A DNA stretch of 45,912 nucleotides, taken from contig NZ_VTPS01000021.1 of assembly GCF_008274215.1 (NCBI RefSeq), positions 1 through 45,912 of the forward strand. The letters are read 5' to 3'. The DNA comes from Calorimonas adulescens (GTDB taxonomy: Bacteria; Bacillota; Thermoanaerobacteria; Thermoanaerobacterales; UBA4877). Below are positions 33,245 to 42,155 of this stretch, one piece after another (positions within the stretch are counted from its first letter, which is position 1; every line of letters starts with the position of its first letter). The notes below the pieces were generated by a model. It ran no database searches and had not been told where the DNA came from. It saw only the letters and a program-made list of their open reading frames with translations. The position numbers and the translations under genes are program-made.

Positions 33245-33444
33245 TATTTGACTATGTAGTAAAGTGAATCAATTTCGTCTTCACTGGCATTAAAGAGTGC
33301 ATTTTTTAATTCCTCCAATCGTTCATTGGATGTAAGTGTACCATCACCCAGCATACGCCTTCCAACAATCTGGCTAGCCATCGATTCCCTGTGGTCATTT
33401 ACGAAATTGATTATTTCCTGGATTTTCTTTTCCTTGTCGTACAC
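33244..33444 (-). CDS. Small conserved-looking protein of unknown function
   Basis: I do not recognise this 66-residue protein. It is mostly helical and charged (KEKKIQEIINFVNDHRES near the N-terminus; ERLEELKNALFNASEDEIDSL near the C-terminus) with no signal or membrane segment. A strong AGAGGAGG site lies eight bases before a GTG at 33444, and a good terminator follows directly, so it is a real short transcription unit. The opposite-strand B3/B4 gene is divergent. It may be a small regulatory or spore-related protein, but nothing in the sequence says which. Confidence 0.72.
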   Translation of the reverse strand: MYDKEKKIQEIINFVNDHRESMASQIVGRRMLGDGTLTSNERLEELKNALFNASEDEIDSLYYIVK

Positions 33445-33486
33445 ATAAAACACCTCCTCTCTTTATAATGTCCCTGAGAATAATTT

Positions 33487-33514
33487 TTGATACAGGCGAA
33501 TTTTATGCTAATAT
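33487..33514 (+). promoter_or_regulatory. Possible promoter of the B3/B4-domain gene
   Basis: TTGATA and TAATAT are separated by 16 bases, 19 bases before a GGAGGG ribosome binding site. Match to consensus is moderate. Confidence 0.4.
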
Positions 33515-33532
33515 CATAGTGGAGGGATTATT

Positions 33533-34237
33533 GTGAAATATGTCATATCAGAGGAAATTTTTAAAAACAACCCCGGCTATATAAGAGGTATAATATACCT
33601 GAGAGATGCAAATAACTATGGGACTGATGAAGAATTAAATGATGCATTAAAAGCGCAGGAGGACAGGGCCAGAAGTATATTCACAATAGAGCGTTTAAGG
33701 GAAGAGTCATACATCGCCAGCTGGAGGGAGGCTTTTCAAAAGTTTGGCAGCAATCCCAACAAGTATCCCCCTTCCATAGAAAACCTTATAAAGAGGATAT
33801 TGAAAGGCCATACACTGCCATACATAAATAAACTTGTGACCATATTTAACTATATCTCACTGAAATATGTCCTCCCCTGTGGAGGTGACGACCTGGACAG
33901 AGTGGAGGGAGACCTGCTGCTAACCTATGCAAAGGGAGATGAGCTGTATATCCCATTGAATGAGTCAGAGCCTCAGCCTGTGGTAACGGGCGAGGTTATA
34001 TACAAGGATGACAGGAAGGTGTTGTGCCGCAAATGGACATGGCGCCAGGGCGACGCTACAAAGATCCTCCCTGAAAGTAAAGATGTCATAATAAATGTGG
34101 ACGGTATGCCGCCGGCAGGAGAAGATGATGTAAAGGCTGCCATGTCAGAGATGGCCGCCCTTATAAAAAAATACTGTGGTGGAGATATCGTAATGGACAT
34201 TATTTCTGAGCGCAAAAACACCTATGAGCTTTTATGA
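33533..34237 (+). CDS. Stand-alone B3/B4 tRNA-binding domain protein
   Basis: A 234-residue protein with the B3/B4 domain otherwise found in the beta subunit of phenylalanyl-tRNA synthetase (COG3382). Key stretches are SWREAFQKFGSNPNKYPPSIE near 63 and LPYINKLVTIFNYISLKYVLPCGGDDLDR near 95-120, then GDATKILPESKDVIINVDGMPP near 175. In PheRS this domain edits mischarged tRNA; solitary versions may hydrolyse mis-acylated tRNA or bind amino-acid ligands, but the role is not proven. GTG start with GGAGGG six bases upstream. Its 3' end overlaps the convergent RluA gene by 16 bases. Confidence 0.87.
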   Translation: MKYVISEEIFKNNPGYIRGIIYLRDANNYGTDEELNDALKAQEDRARSIFTIERLREESYIASWREAFQKFGSNPNKYPPSIENLIKRILKGHTLPYINKLVTIFNYISLKYVLPCGGDDLDRVEGDLLLTYAKGDELYIPLNESEPQPVVTGEVIYKDDRKVLCRKWTWRQGDATKILPESKDVIINVDGMPPAGEDDVKAAMSEMAALIKKYCGGDIVMDIISERKNTYELL

Positions 34238-35103
34238 TTCCTGAGGGCATCTATCAACCGCTCCATATCCTCTGGCAGAGGTGCTTCACATTCTATAAGC
34301 CCATCATTTACAGGCTGTCTCAGCCTTATCTTCCATGCATGGAGGGCCTGACGGTCCATTATGTCAGGCCTCCCGTACAGGGTGTCCCCATATATGGGAT
34401 GTCCAGTATAGCTCAGATGGACCCTTATCTGATGAGTCCTGCCGGTGACCGGTTTTACAAGCAATATTGTCGAATCGCCGGCATATCCTATGGGCTCATA
34501 ATAGGTAACAGCTTTTTTCCCATTTTCCCCTACCCTCCTCTTTATTATGCTGCCCTCTTCCCTTTCAATGGGAAGGTCTATATAAGACGGCCCCTCTATT
34601 ATGCCGTGGACCACCGCAATGTACTGCTTTTCAAACCCATGCTGCTGAAGAAAATAATGGGTATACTGATTCTTTGCAAAAATTACTACGCCTGATGTTT
34701 CCTTATCCAGCCTGTTTACAGGCCTTACCATAGGGTTCTCATTTTTATTAATCAGATAGTAGGCAATGCCATTGGCCAGAGCTCCGCCTTCTCTTCTGGA
34801 TGATGGATGGACGTTGATTCCTGCCTCTTTGTCTACTATAAGGAGGTCGCTATCTTCATACAGTACATGGACAGGTACATCCTCCGGTTCTATGTTTTCG
34901 ACATACTCATCCGGAAAGATGACCTCCAGCCTGTCTCCTTTAGAAGGATACGACTTTATATACACCGGGAGACCATTTAAGAGGATAAGCCTCATGTTCT
35001 TGAGTTTCCTTATCTGCCGTTTTGACATGAAAAGCTTTTTTATCAGGATGTCTTCTATCTTCATACATGCTGTTTCTTCATCAACCAATACCTCAAACCT
35101 CAT
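34222..35103 (-). CDS. RluA-family 23S rRNA/tRNA pseudouridine synthase
   Basis: A 293-residue enzyme converting uridine to pseudouridine in structured RNA. The N-terminal 80 residues hold an S4 RNA-binding domain (SKRQIRKLKNMRLILLNG), followed by the catalytic core with the aspartate in RPVNRLDKETSGVVIFAK near 135 and VKPVTGRTHQIRVHLSYTGHPIYGD near 230. RluD is the closest general type but target sites are not decided by sequence. GAGGGGA precedes the ATG, which overlaps the end of the MFS gene by 11 bases, so the two are coupled. Confidence 0.9.
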   Translation of the reverse strand: MRFEVLVDEETACMKIEDILIKKLFMSKRQIRKLKNMRLILLNGLPVYIKSYPSKGDRLEVIFPDEYVENIEPEDVPVHVLYEDSDLLIVDKEAGINVHPSSRREGGALANGIAYYLINKNENPMVRPVNRLDKETSGVVIFAKNQYTHYFLQQHGFEKQYIAVVHGIIEGPSYIDLPIEREEGSIIKRRVGENGKKAVTYYEPIGYAGDSTILLVKPVTGRTHQIRVHLSYTGHPIYGDTLYGRPDIMDRQALHAWKIRLRQPVNDGLIECEAPLPEDMERLIDALRNHKSS

Positions 35104-36247
35104 TAAATCCCCTCACATTTTCACTATTATCTTTTACAAAAAGTATAAATACAATAAGGGATATCAAAATAACCATACTGAATGATAGATACATCGCCCT
35201 GATACCCACCTTATCCATTATGGTCCCACCCAGGATGTTGCCAACCATTCCTCCAAGCCCGGTTGAAACCATGGTGTATACTGTCTGTCCGCTGGTCTTT
35301 AGTGAATCGGGGGTATGCCTGCTTACAAAGTTTATGGCTGCGGCAGAAAAGGTAGCATAGTCCAGGCCGCTAATACCATGTACCACAATTACCATAAGAG
35401 GCGTGGTGGATAGGCCGTAAAGCAGCACCCTTAAAAACACCAGTATTAATGCCAATATTATTATTTTCCTTAGATTATACCTTTTTATCAATTTGCCTGT
35501 AAAGTAAAAGACAGGTATTTCAGAGAGCGCAGCCAGCATCCAGGCCAGGCCGACCATACTGCTTGAACCCTTCAGATAGTCTATATATACACCAAGAAAG
35601 TTCTCCGAAACTACCATTGAGGCCTGAGACATAAACGCCACTATTAAAAATATGGAAAAATTCCTGTTTTTAAATAATGACCCCGGGCTGCTTCTGACAA
35701 TCCCGCTGTCATCCGCGTATTTTTCTGGAAGTTTGAATGATATAACCCCTGTAATCGCCATGCTCACAGCATAAGCGATAAATATAATTTCCAGCGTCAG
35801 CCTGTCAGCCAAAGAACCAATAGCTATAGAGGTAACAGCATAACCTAAGGAGCCAAACAATCTGAATGTACCGTACTCCTCTCCCCTTCCCTTTAATTCT
35901 ATCATGACACTGGAATCCAATACAGGCACCAGAGCACACTGAAACAGAGATAGGATTCCCATAATAACAAATACATGGCCAAAATCCTTGTAACGCATGT
36001 TGGCAAGGATTATAAGGCTGCAGGTAAAGGCTGAAACCATAAAGATATGCCTTCTCTTCCTGTATCTGTCACTTATCATTCCCCATACTGGCTGCATCAA
36101 TACGGATACCATAAGTTCGCCGGATGCTATAATACCTATCTCTGTACCACTGAAACCAATTCTACTGAAATACAGGTTTAGCAAAGGGCTGAGTGAACCA
36201 AAGGCCATAAATAAAAATAGATAGATTAAACGTACAGTGCCATGCAT
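35093..36247 (-). CDS. MFS transporter (MFS_1-like, LacY/nucleoside-symporter type)
   Basis: A 384-residue membrane protein with about twelve hydrophobic helices and the MFS loop motif between helices 2 and 3 (WGMISDRYRKRRHIF near residue 57). It resembles the PF12832 group (PhpX/HsrA/YwbF-like: LYFSRIGFSGTEIGIIASGELM near 25). The C-terminal half has the matching ISGLDYATFSAAAINFVSRHTP segment. Substrate unknown, possibly a sugar, nucleoside or phosphonate. AAGGAG six bases before the ATG. It is divergent from pckA, sharing a 76-bp regulatory gap. Confidence 0.85.
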   Translation of the reverse strand: MHGTVRLIYLFLFMAFGSLSPLLNLYFSRIGFSGTEIGIIASGELMVSVLMQPVWGMISDRYRKRRHIFMVSAFTCSLIILANMRYKDFGHVFVIMGILSLFQCALVPVLDSSVMIELKGRGEEYGTFRLFGSLGYAVTSIAIGSLADRLTLEIIFIAYAVSMAITGVISFKLPEKYADDSGIVRSSPGSLFKNRNFSIFLIVAFMSQASMVVSENFLGVYIDYLKGSSSMVGLAWMLAALSEIPVFYFTGKLIKRYNLRKIIILALILVFLRVLLYGLSTTPLMVIVVHGISGLDYATFSAAAINFVSRHTPDSLKTSGQTVYTMVSTGLGGMVGNILGGTIMDKVGIRAMYLSFSMVILISLIVFILFVKDNSENVRGFNEV

Positions 36248-36257
36248 ATTTTTCTCC

Positions 36258-36286
36258 TTGGATATACAAAGTATTTGTAATATAAT
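36258..36286 (+). promoter_or_regulatory. pckA promoter with palindromic operator in the spacer
   Basis: TTGGAT (36258-36263) and TATAAT (36281-36286) are 17 bases apart. The spacer holds the perfect inverted repeat TACAAA-GTA-TTTGTA (36265-36279), which could be the binding site of a repressor of gluconeogenic genes. The divergent MFS ribosome binding site overlaps the -35 region. Confidence 0.65.
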
Positions 36287-36323
36287 TATAACTGTATATA
36301 AAAAGTAAAAGAGGTGTGCATAA

Positions 36324-37889
36324 ATGCAGGAGTTAAAAATCCAAGGCCTTACAAACCCCGGTAATATCTATTATAACATGTCGGTTCCAGTTTTGGTTGA
36401 AGAATCTATAAAAAGGAAGGAAGGATTCCTGGCCAGCAATGGAGCACTGAACGTGCGCACCGGCAAGTACACCGGAAGGTCGCCCAGTGACAAATTCATA
36501 GTAGATGAACCAGAGGTCCATAATAAGATATGGTGGGATAATAACAAAGCCATGTCACCTGATATTTTTGATAGATTATATAAACGCTTGCTTGCGTATC
36601 TGCAAAAAAGAGACCTTTTCGTATTTGATGGGTTTGTTGGAGCTGACCCCGCTTACAGACTACCCATAAGAGTGGTCAACGAATATGCATATCAGAACCT
36701 GTTTGCCCACCAGCTATTCCTAAGGCCAACGCCAGAAGAACTTGAGGGGCATATCCCCGAGTTTACTATAATAAGTGCACCTGGCTTCAATGCCATACCT
36801 GACATTGACGGCACAAATTCCGAAGCCTTTATAGTAATTAATTTCACAAAAAAATTAATCATCATCGGCGGTACCATGTATGCAGGAGAGATAAAGAAGT
36901 CGGTCTTTTCCGTAATGAATTATCTTTTGCCTATGAAAGGTGTTCTCCCCATGCACTGTTCAGCCAACCTGGGAAGCGATGGCAGTACTGCCTTGTTCTT
37001 CGGGCTTTCCGGCACCGGCAAGACAACACTCTCTGCTGACCCAAACCGCAGACTGATAGGTGATGATGAGCATGGCTGGTCTGATAAAGGCATATTCAAT
37101 TTTGAGGGTGGATGCTATGCCAAGTGCATAAACCTGTCTGTTGAAAAAGAACCGCAAATTTACAATGCTATAAAGTTTGGCACGGTCCTTGAGAATGTGG
37201 TCCTGGATGAAAATACCCGAATACCGGACTATGACAGTGACAGTGTAACCGAAAACACAAGAGCTGCATACCCTGTAGATTATATACCTGGTGCAGTGAT
37301 ACCAGGCACAGGAGGCCACCCTAAAGCTGTAATATTCCTGACTGCCGATGCTTTTGGCGTGCTTCCGCCTGTAGCCAAACTAACCAAAGAACAGGCAATG
37401 TATCACTTCATTTCTGGATACACCAGCAAGCTTGCCGGCACAGAGCGCGGCATAACAGAGCCTCAGGCAACCTTCTCCACATGCTTTGCCGCACCATTTT
37501 TACCGTTAAGTCCGATGAACTATGCAAAACTCCTGGGTGAAAAGATAGAAAAGTATAATGTACCGGTGTATCTGGTAAACACCGGCTGGACAGGCGGGCC
37601 CTACGGCATTGGCAAGAGGATGCATCTACCCTATACAAGGGCGATGGTCAGTGCAGCTGTAAGCGGAGAACTGGAGAATGTCAGTTATACCCAGCACCCG
37701 ATTTTTAATATACTGGTGCCGGATTCCTGTCCCGGCGTGCCATCTGAAATATTAAACCCAAGAAATACATGGCAGGATAAGTATGCATACGATGAGACAG
37801 CTAAAAAATTAGCCGGCAACTTTATTAAGAACTTTGAGAAATATACCGACGTTTCTGAAGAAATAAAAGCAGCAGGCCCCATTTTATAA
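36324..37889 (+). CDS. pckA: ATP-dependent phosphoenolpyruvate carboxykinase
   Basis: PckA interconverts oxaloacetate plus ATP with phosphoenolpyruvate, CO2 and ADP; it feeds gluconeogenesis or, in anaerobes, fixes CO2. The 521-residue protein has [14 protein letters not shown] (about 45-58), MHCSANLG, the kinase-1 P-loop [16 protein letters not shown] near 230 with adjacent GDDEHGW for metal binding, and [12 protein letters not shown]. Length is typical of the ATP form, not the GTP form. GAGGTG precedes the ATG. It has its own promoter with a palindrome and is convergent with murJ. Confidence 0.97.
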   Translation: MQELKIQGLTNPGNIYYNMSVPVLVEESIKRKEGFLASNGALNVRTGKYTGRSPSDKFIVDEPEVHNKIWWDNNKAMSPDIFDRLYKRLLAYLQKRDLFVFDGFVGADPAYRLPIRVVNEYAYQNLFAHQLFLRPTPEELEGHIPEFTIISAPGFNAIPDIDGTNSEAFIVINFTKKLIIIGGTMYAGEIKKSVFSVMNYLLPMKGVLPMHCSANLGSDGSTALFFGLSGTGKTTLSADPNRRLIGDDEHGWSDKGIFNFEGGCYAKCINLSVEKEPQIYNAIKFGTVLENVVLDENTRIPDYDSDSVTENTRAAYPVDYIPGAVIPGTGGHPKAVIFLTADAFGVLPPVAKLTKEQAMYHFISGYTSKLAGTERGITEPQATFSTCFAAPFLPLSPMNYAKLLGEKIEKYNVPVYLVNTGWTGGPYGIGKRMHLPYTRAMVSAAVSGELENVSYTQHPIFNILVPDSCPGVPSEILNPRNTWQDKYAYDETAKKLAGNFIKNFEKYTDVSEEIKAAGPIL

Positions 37890-37893
37890 TCTG

Positions 37894-37924
37894 AAAGCCC
37901 CTTGCCGTTATGGTAAGGAGCTTT
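37894..37924. terminator. Bidirectional hairpin between pckA and murJ
   Basis: AAAGC-C-CCTTGCC and GGTAAGG-A-GCTTT form an imperfect stem with one internal mismatch and a G-T pair around a five-base loop. GTTTAT follows on the plus strand and the stem base is T-rich on the minus strand, so it can end both convergent transcripts weakly. Confidence 0.55.
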
Positions 37925-37926
37925 GT

Positions 37927-39492
37927 TTATACATTATTAATGTGAAGTCTTCTGTAAAGAAAAGAAAACAGTCTGGTTACTTCTCTAACCTTGAAGATAA
38001 TCGTGCAAATCCCATATACTATAGCACCAACAAATACAGTCAAAGCAAGGTTAATAATCTGGGCAGTCAAAGATACCCCCGGAATATATGAATAGATGAA
38101 ATTCTTAAAGAAATAGACCGCCACAGCCATCACAGCGGTGGATATGGCAATCTTTATGCCCTCTTTCAGTATCAGCCGCCCGTTTATCCCACCTATTTTA
38201 TTCCTCAGCCTCCACCCCAGGGTAAATGAGGTGAATATGACCGATATTGAAGTGGCAAGGGCCAGGCCGGCCAGGCCCATAAACCTCACCAGTACAATGT
38301 TCAGTATTATATTCAAGGCCACCGCATACATGCCATTATACATTGGGGTCCTGGTATCCTTCAAAGAGTAAAAGGCCCTTGAGAGTATCTCCCTTGCCGC
38401 AGCCCCGGCCATGCCTATGGAATAAAATAGCAGAGCAACTGAGGTCATACCAGTAGCTCTGGCGTCAAAGGCACCACGCTCAAACAGTAGGCGTACCGCC
38501 TCTGTCCTGAGTAGAATTGTCCCGGCAGTGACAGGCAGGACTATCAGAAATATCATGTTCAGGGATGTTGCCACAGAGTCTTTAAAACTCTCCATCTCCT
38601 CTTTTGCCCCCAGGTTTGAAAGACTGGGGTATACAACGGTCGCCACAGAGGTTACAAATGTCCCAAGTACAAAGCCGTTGAGCCTGTTGGCATAATTGAG
38701 GGCTGAGACGCTGCCTTCGGGTAATCCTGACGCCAGCATACGGTCCACAAAGGTATTTAGCTGATTGACAGCGACACCCATAAGGACCGGGACAATCATA
38801 AGTCCAAGCCGTTTTATCCCGGGATGTGAAAAGTCCATAGAGTACCTGTGATGATATCCCAATCTCCTCATGGAGGGGACCTGTATGTAATATTGAGATA
38901 CTGTAGCCAGAACTGATGCAATGGCCAGGCCGTATATACCTATCCTGTCAGCCAAAATAATGGTGAGCGCTATAATTATAATGTTGTAGGGTATGCCTAC
39001 AAGGGCCGGCGCAGTAAAAGACTCATTGGACTGAAGAATCCCTGTGGCAACATTGGCCAGGCCGACAAAGATAATAAGCGGGAACAAAGTCCTTGACAGC
39101 CCAACAGTAAGACTTAACTTCTCTCCTGTAAACCCGGGCGCTATTATCCTGACAAGCAGTGGTGAAAACAGTACACCTGCCACTGTCAAAACAACGCTCA
39201 CTATCAGCACAAGATTCATTATCTGATTGGCAAACCTGTCTGCGTCTTCTCTGCCATTTTTAGATTTATATTCAGTATACAGTGGTATAAAGGTGGTAGC
39301 CAGTGCAGACCCTATACTGGTAAAAAACAGCATAGGGATGCTCTGGGCCATAAAATATGCATCAGAACCCAATCCTGCCCCAAACTCTCTTGCTATGACC
39401 ATCTCACGTAAAAAACCAAGGAATTTGCTGATTATATTTGCTGCCATGATTAAGGTGGCAGCCTTAGCAGCTCTCCGTACATTAGATGCCAT
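37927..39492 (-). CDS. murJ: Lipid II flippase MurJ
   Basis: MurJ moves the peptidoglycan precursor lipid II across the membrane. The 521-residue protein has about fourteen membrane helices and family motifs NIISKFLGFLREMVIAREFG (residues 19-38), FMAQSIPMLFFTSIGSALATTFIPLY near 55 and SRAFYSLKDTRTPM near 370. It starts with an ATG behind AAGGATGG, 15 bases after the galU stop. Four GLA tripeptides in it are all written GGC-CTG-GCC. An exopolysaccharide flippase of the same superfamily is less likely, given the MviN motifs. Confidence 0.92.
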   Translation of the reverse strand: MASNVRRAAKAATLIMAANIISKFLGFLREMVIAREFGAGLGSDAYFMAQSIPMLFFTSIGSALATTFIPLYTEYKSKNGREDADRFANQIMNLVLIVSVVLTVAGVLFSPLLVRIIAPGFTGEKLSLTVGLSRTLFPLIIFVGLANVATGILQSNESFTAPALVGIPYNIIIIALTIILADRIGIYGLAIASVLATVSQYYIQVPSMRRLGYHHRYSMDFSHPGIKRLGLMIVPVLMGVAVNQLNTFVDRMLASGLPEGSVSALNYANRLNGFVLGTFVTSVATVVYPSLSNLGAKEEMESFKDSVATSLNMIFLIVLPVTAGTILLRTEAVRLLFERGAFDARATGMTSVALLFYSIGMAGAAAREILSRAFYSLKDTRTPMYNGMYAVALNIILNIVLVRFMGLAGLALATSISVIFTSFTLGWRLRNKIGGINGRLILKEGIKIAISTAVMAVAVYFFKNFIYSYIPGVSLTAQIINLALTVFVGAIVYGICTIIFKVREVTRLFSFLYRRLHINNV

Positions 39493-39507
39493 TATCCTAT
39501 ACCATCC

Positions 39508-40419
39508 TTATAAATCGTTTGATATGGCAGCCTCTGTGAGTACATCATCCGGCAGATTTGTTACCAGACTCTTCAAATACCTGCCAAACTCTTCCCTCAG
39601 ATCATCCCTTTTCAGTGCAAACTCCACGGTAGCCATGAGATAGCCCATTTTATCGCCTACATCGTATCTTCTACCCTCAAAATTGTAGGCATAAACAGCC
39701 TCATATCTCAAAAGTTCCTTTAAGGCATCAGTGAGCTGTATCTCTCCTCCTGCCCCCGGCTTAGTATGCTCCAGTATCTCAAATATCCTTGGGGAAATTA
39801 TGTATCTGCCAAGTATACCAACCCTTGACGGCGCCTCACTCTTTTTGGGCTTTTCAATGAGATTATTGACCTTATAGATCCTATCCTCTATCTCCGAGCA
39901 GCCCACTATACCATACTTGCTCACATCATCCTCCGGCACCTCCTGCACACCCAGGATGGTACAGTTATATTTCTCATACACATCAATCATCTGCCTTAAG
40001 ACTGGCACCCTGCTGTCAACTATATCATCGCCCAGAAGGACGGCAAAAGGCTCATTGCCCACAAAAGCCCTGGCACAGTATATGGCATGTCCGAGGCCTC
40101 TGGGCTCTTTCTGCCTTATGTAGTGGATGTCCACCATATTGGTTATATCCTCTACAAGGTTTAGAAGGTTTTCTTTCCCCTTATTCTTGAGTTCCAGTTC
40201 AAGCTCTACTGACTTGTCGAAATGGTCCTCAATGGCCCTCTTGTTCCGGCCGGTAATAATAAGTATATCCTCTATACCGGAGTTAACAGCTTCCTCCACA
40301 ATATACTGTATTGTGGGCTTGTCTACAATCGGAAGCATCTCTTTTGGCTGTGCCTTTGTGGCCGGTAGAAACCTTGTCCCCAATCCAGCCGCTGGTATTA
40401 TCGCTTTTCTTATCTTCAT
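39508..40419 (-). CDS. galU: UTP--glucose-1-phosphate uridylyltransferase
   Basis: GalU makes UDP-glucose for cell-envelope polysaccharides. The 303-residue protein has the nucleotidyltransferase signature [22 protein letters not shown] (read as residues 9-31), [26 protein letters not shown] for metal binding near 130 and [19 protein letters not shown] near 190. GAGGG precedes the ATG. It lies directly upstream of murJ on the same strand, so both envelope genes are probably transcribed together. Confidence 0.95.
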   Translation of the reverse strand: MKIRKAIIPAAGLGTRFLPATKAQPKEMLPIVDKPTIQYIVEEAVNSGIEDILIITGRNKRAIEDHFDKSVELELELKNKGKENLLNLVEDITNMVDIHYIRQKEPRGLGHAIYCARAFVGNEPFAVLLGDDIVDSRVPVLRQMIDVYEKYNCTILGVQEVPEDDVSKYGIVGCSEIEDRIYKVNNLIEKPKKSEAPSRVGILGRYIISPRIFEILEHTKPGAGGEIQLTDALKELLRYEAVYAYNFEGRRYDVGDKMGYLMATVEFALKRDDLREEFGRYLKSLVTNLPDDVLTEAAISNDL

Positions 40420-40531
40420 GCTATCCCTCTTTTGAACAATAGTTTATTTTTATTTTAGCACACCATAAGGCTCAATTCTACCTTATTAAAACAGGCCAGT
40501 GTAATTTTTCACAATATGTCGTTTTTTATGA

Positions 40532-42094
40532 TTATCGTCTTGCGTTTGATACCTCTACCCTTATCCTTTTGCCGCCCATGATCTTACCTGAAGAGCGTTT
40601 TAATATGGCCCTTGCTGTATTTTCTGCTACATCTATAAAGGTAAACCTATCATATATCTCAATATCATCTACATCGCGCCTATCTATGTCTGCCGTATCG
40701 CTTAGGAACTTAAGCAACTGCCTGCTGCTTATTTTGTCTCTACGTCCAACTGAAATAAACAGCCTCACCCTTTTCGATTCTATGCCTATGCTGTTCTCCT
40801 TATAGTCATAGCTTAACTCCTTATTATAAACCATGCTCATCAATGCCGCTGCCACATCTACAAGGTTAAACTCCTCATCAAGTTCCACCACCAGCGGCAC
40901 AAATCTCTTGTACTCCTCCTGTATCAGCACCTCTTTAACCCTCTTGAGTATATTGTTATACTTGGCCTGGAATATATCATCAATTGTGGGAATTTCCTTC
41001 CTCCTGATCTTACACTTTATAGCACGCTCAATCTGCTTTAAGGCCATGTACTCCCTCGCAGTAACAAGGGTATATGCTGTCCCTTTTCTATTAACCCTTG
41101 CCGTCCTCCCGACCCTATGCACGTATGATTCAACGTCCTGAGGCATATCATAATTTATTACATGGGTAACATTTTCAACATCTATGCCCCTGGCCGCAAC
41201 ATCGGTCGCAACCAAAAAATCCAGGTTGCCACCTCTAAACTTTTTCAAGGTGTTGAGCCTCTGACTTTGATTCATATCACCATGCATTCCCTCAACATTA
41301 TAGCCCCTTTCTTGCAGGGCCTCCGTCAGTTCATCAACCCCTTTTTTTGTCTTGCAGAAAATTATGGCGCTGGACGGTTCATCTACATCAAGTATTCTGC
41401 ACAGTGATTCAAACCGGTTTTCATGCTTGATTTCGTAATAATACTGGTCCACAGTGGATACTGTCATCGTGTTTTTCACAATCGAAATAAATCTTGCTTC
41501 TGGTTTCATGTATTTTTTTGTCAGTCTTCTTATTGCATCAGGCATTGTAGCAGAAAACATCATTGTCTGCCTGTCATCGTTGCACTGTCTTATTATCTCT
41601 TCTATATCATCGATAAACCCCATATCAAGCATTTCATCCGCTTCATCAACGACAAGATAACAAACACCCTTCAGGCTTATGATATTCCTTCTAAGCAGGT
41701 CAAGTACTCTGCCCGGCGTGCCGACAATGACATCGATGCCCTTCTTCAGTGCTTTTATCTGCCTGTCTACAGGCGTACCGCCGTAGACCGGCAACAGCTT
41801 TATATCAGTGTACTTAGCAATTCGTGCCAGTTCATCATTCACCTGTATGGCCAGTTCCCTGGTAGGCGCCAGTATAACGCTGTATATCTCATTATCAGAC
41901 CCTGTAAACCTGTCTATGATAGGAGCTCCAAATGCAAGCGTCTTACCCGTGCCCGTCTGGGCCTGGCCGATGACATCAAAACCATCTAAAATAACGGGAA
42001 TAGCCTCTGCCTGAATTTTAGACGGCTCCTCAAAGCCCATATCATCTATAGCCTTGAGTACTTTTTCTTTTAATCCTAATTCTTTAAATCCCAT
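40532..42094 (-). CDS. DEAD-box RNA helicase with DbpA RNA-binding domain
   Basis: A 520-residue helicase with Q motif (FEEPSKIQAEAIP), motif I AQTGTGKT near residue 46, PTRELAIQ, DEAD in VVDEADEMLDMGF, SAT, and the C-terminal RecA motif VGRTARVNRKG. The last 80 residues are a DbpA-type RNA-binding domain (RVRLFISVGRRDKISSRQLL ... KIMGGKRIRVEVSNAR), which in DbpA recognises 23S rRNA hairpin 92. It therefore resembles DbpA/DeaD enzymes in ribosome assembly or cold response. GGAGGTAACC lies 12 bases before the ATG, a little far. Confidence 0.93.
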   Translation of the reverse strand: MGFKELGLKEKVLKAIDDMGFEEPSKIQAEAIPVILDGFDVIGQAQTGTGKTLAFGAPIIDRFTGSDNEIYSVILAPTRELAIQVNDELARIAKYTDIKLLPVYGGTPVDRQIKALKKGIDVIVGTPGRVLDLLRRNIISLKGVCYLVVDEADEMLDMGFIDDIEEIIRQCNDDRQTMMFSATMPDAIRRLTKKYMKPEARFISIVKNTMTVSTVDQYYYEIKHENRFESLCRILDVDEPSSAIIFCKTKKGVDELTEALQERGYNVEGMHGDMNQSQRLNTLKKFRGGNLDFLVATDVAARGIDVENVTHVINYDMPQDVESYVHRVGRTARVNRKGTAYTLVTAREYMALKQIERAIKCKIRRKEIPTIDDIFQAKYNNILKRVKEVLIQEEYKRFVPLVVELDEEFNLVDVAAALMSMVYNKELSYDYKENSIGIESKRVRLFISVGRRDKISSRQLLKFLSDTADIDRRDVDDIEIYDRFTFIDVAENTARAILKRSSGKIMGGKRIRVEVSNARR

Positions 42095-42155
42095 AAAATA
42101 TGGTTACCTCCATTTACTTTAAAATCTTATCTTTCACTGGCATTTCAATTATAAC

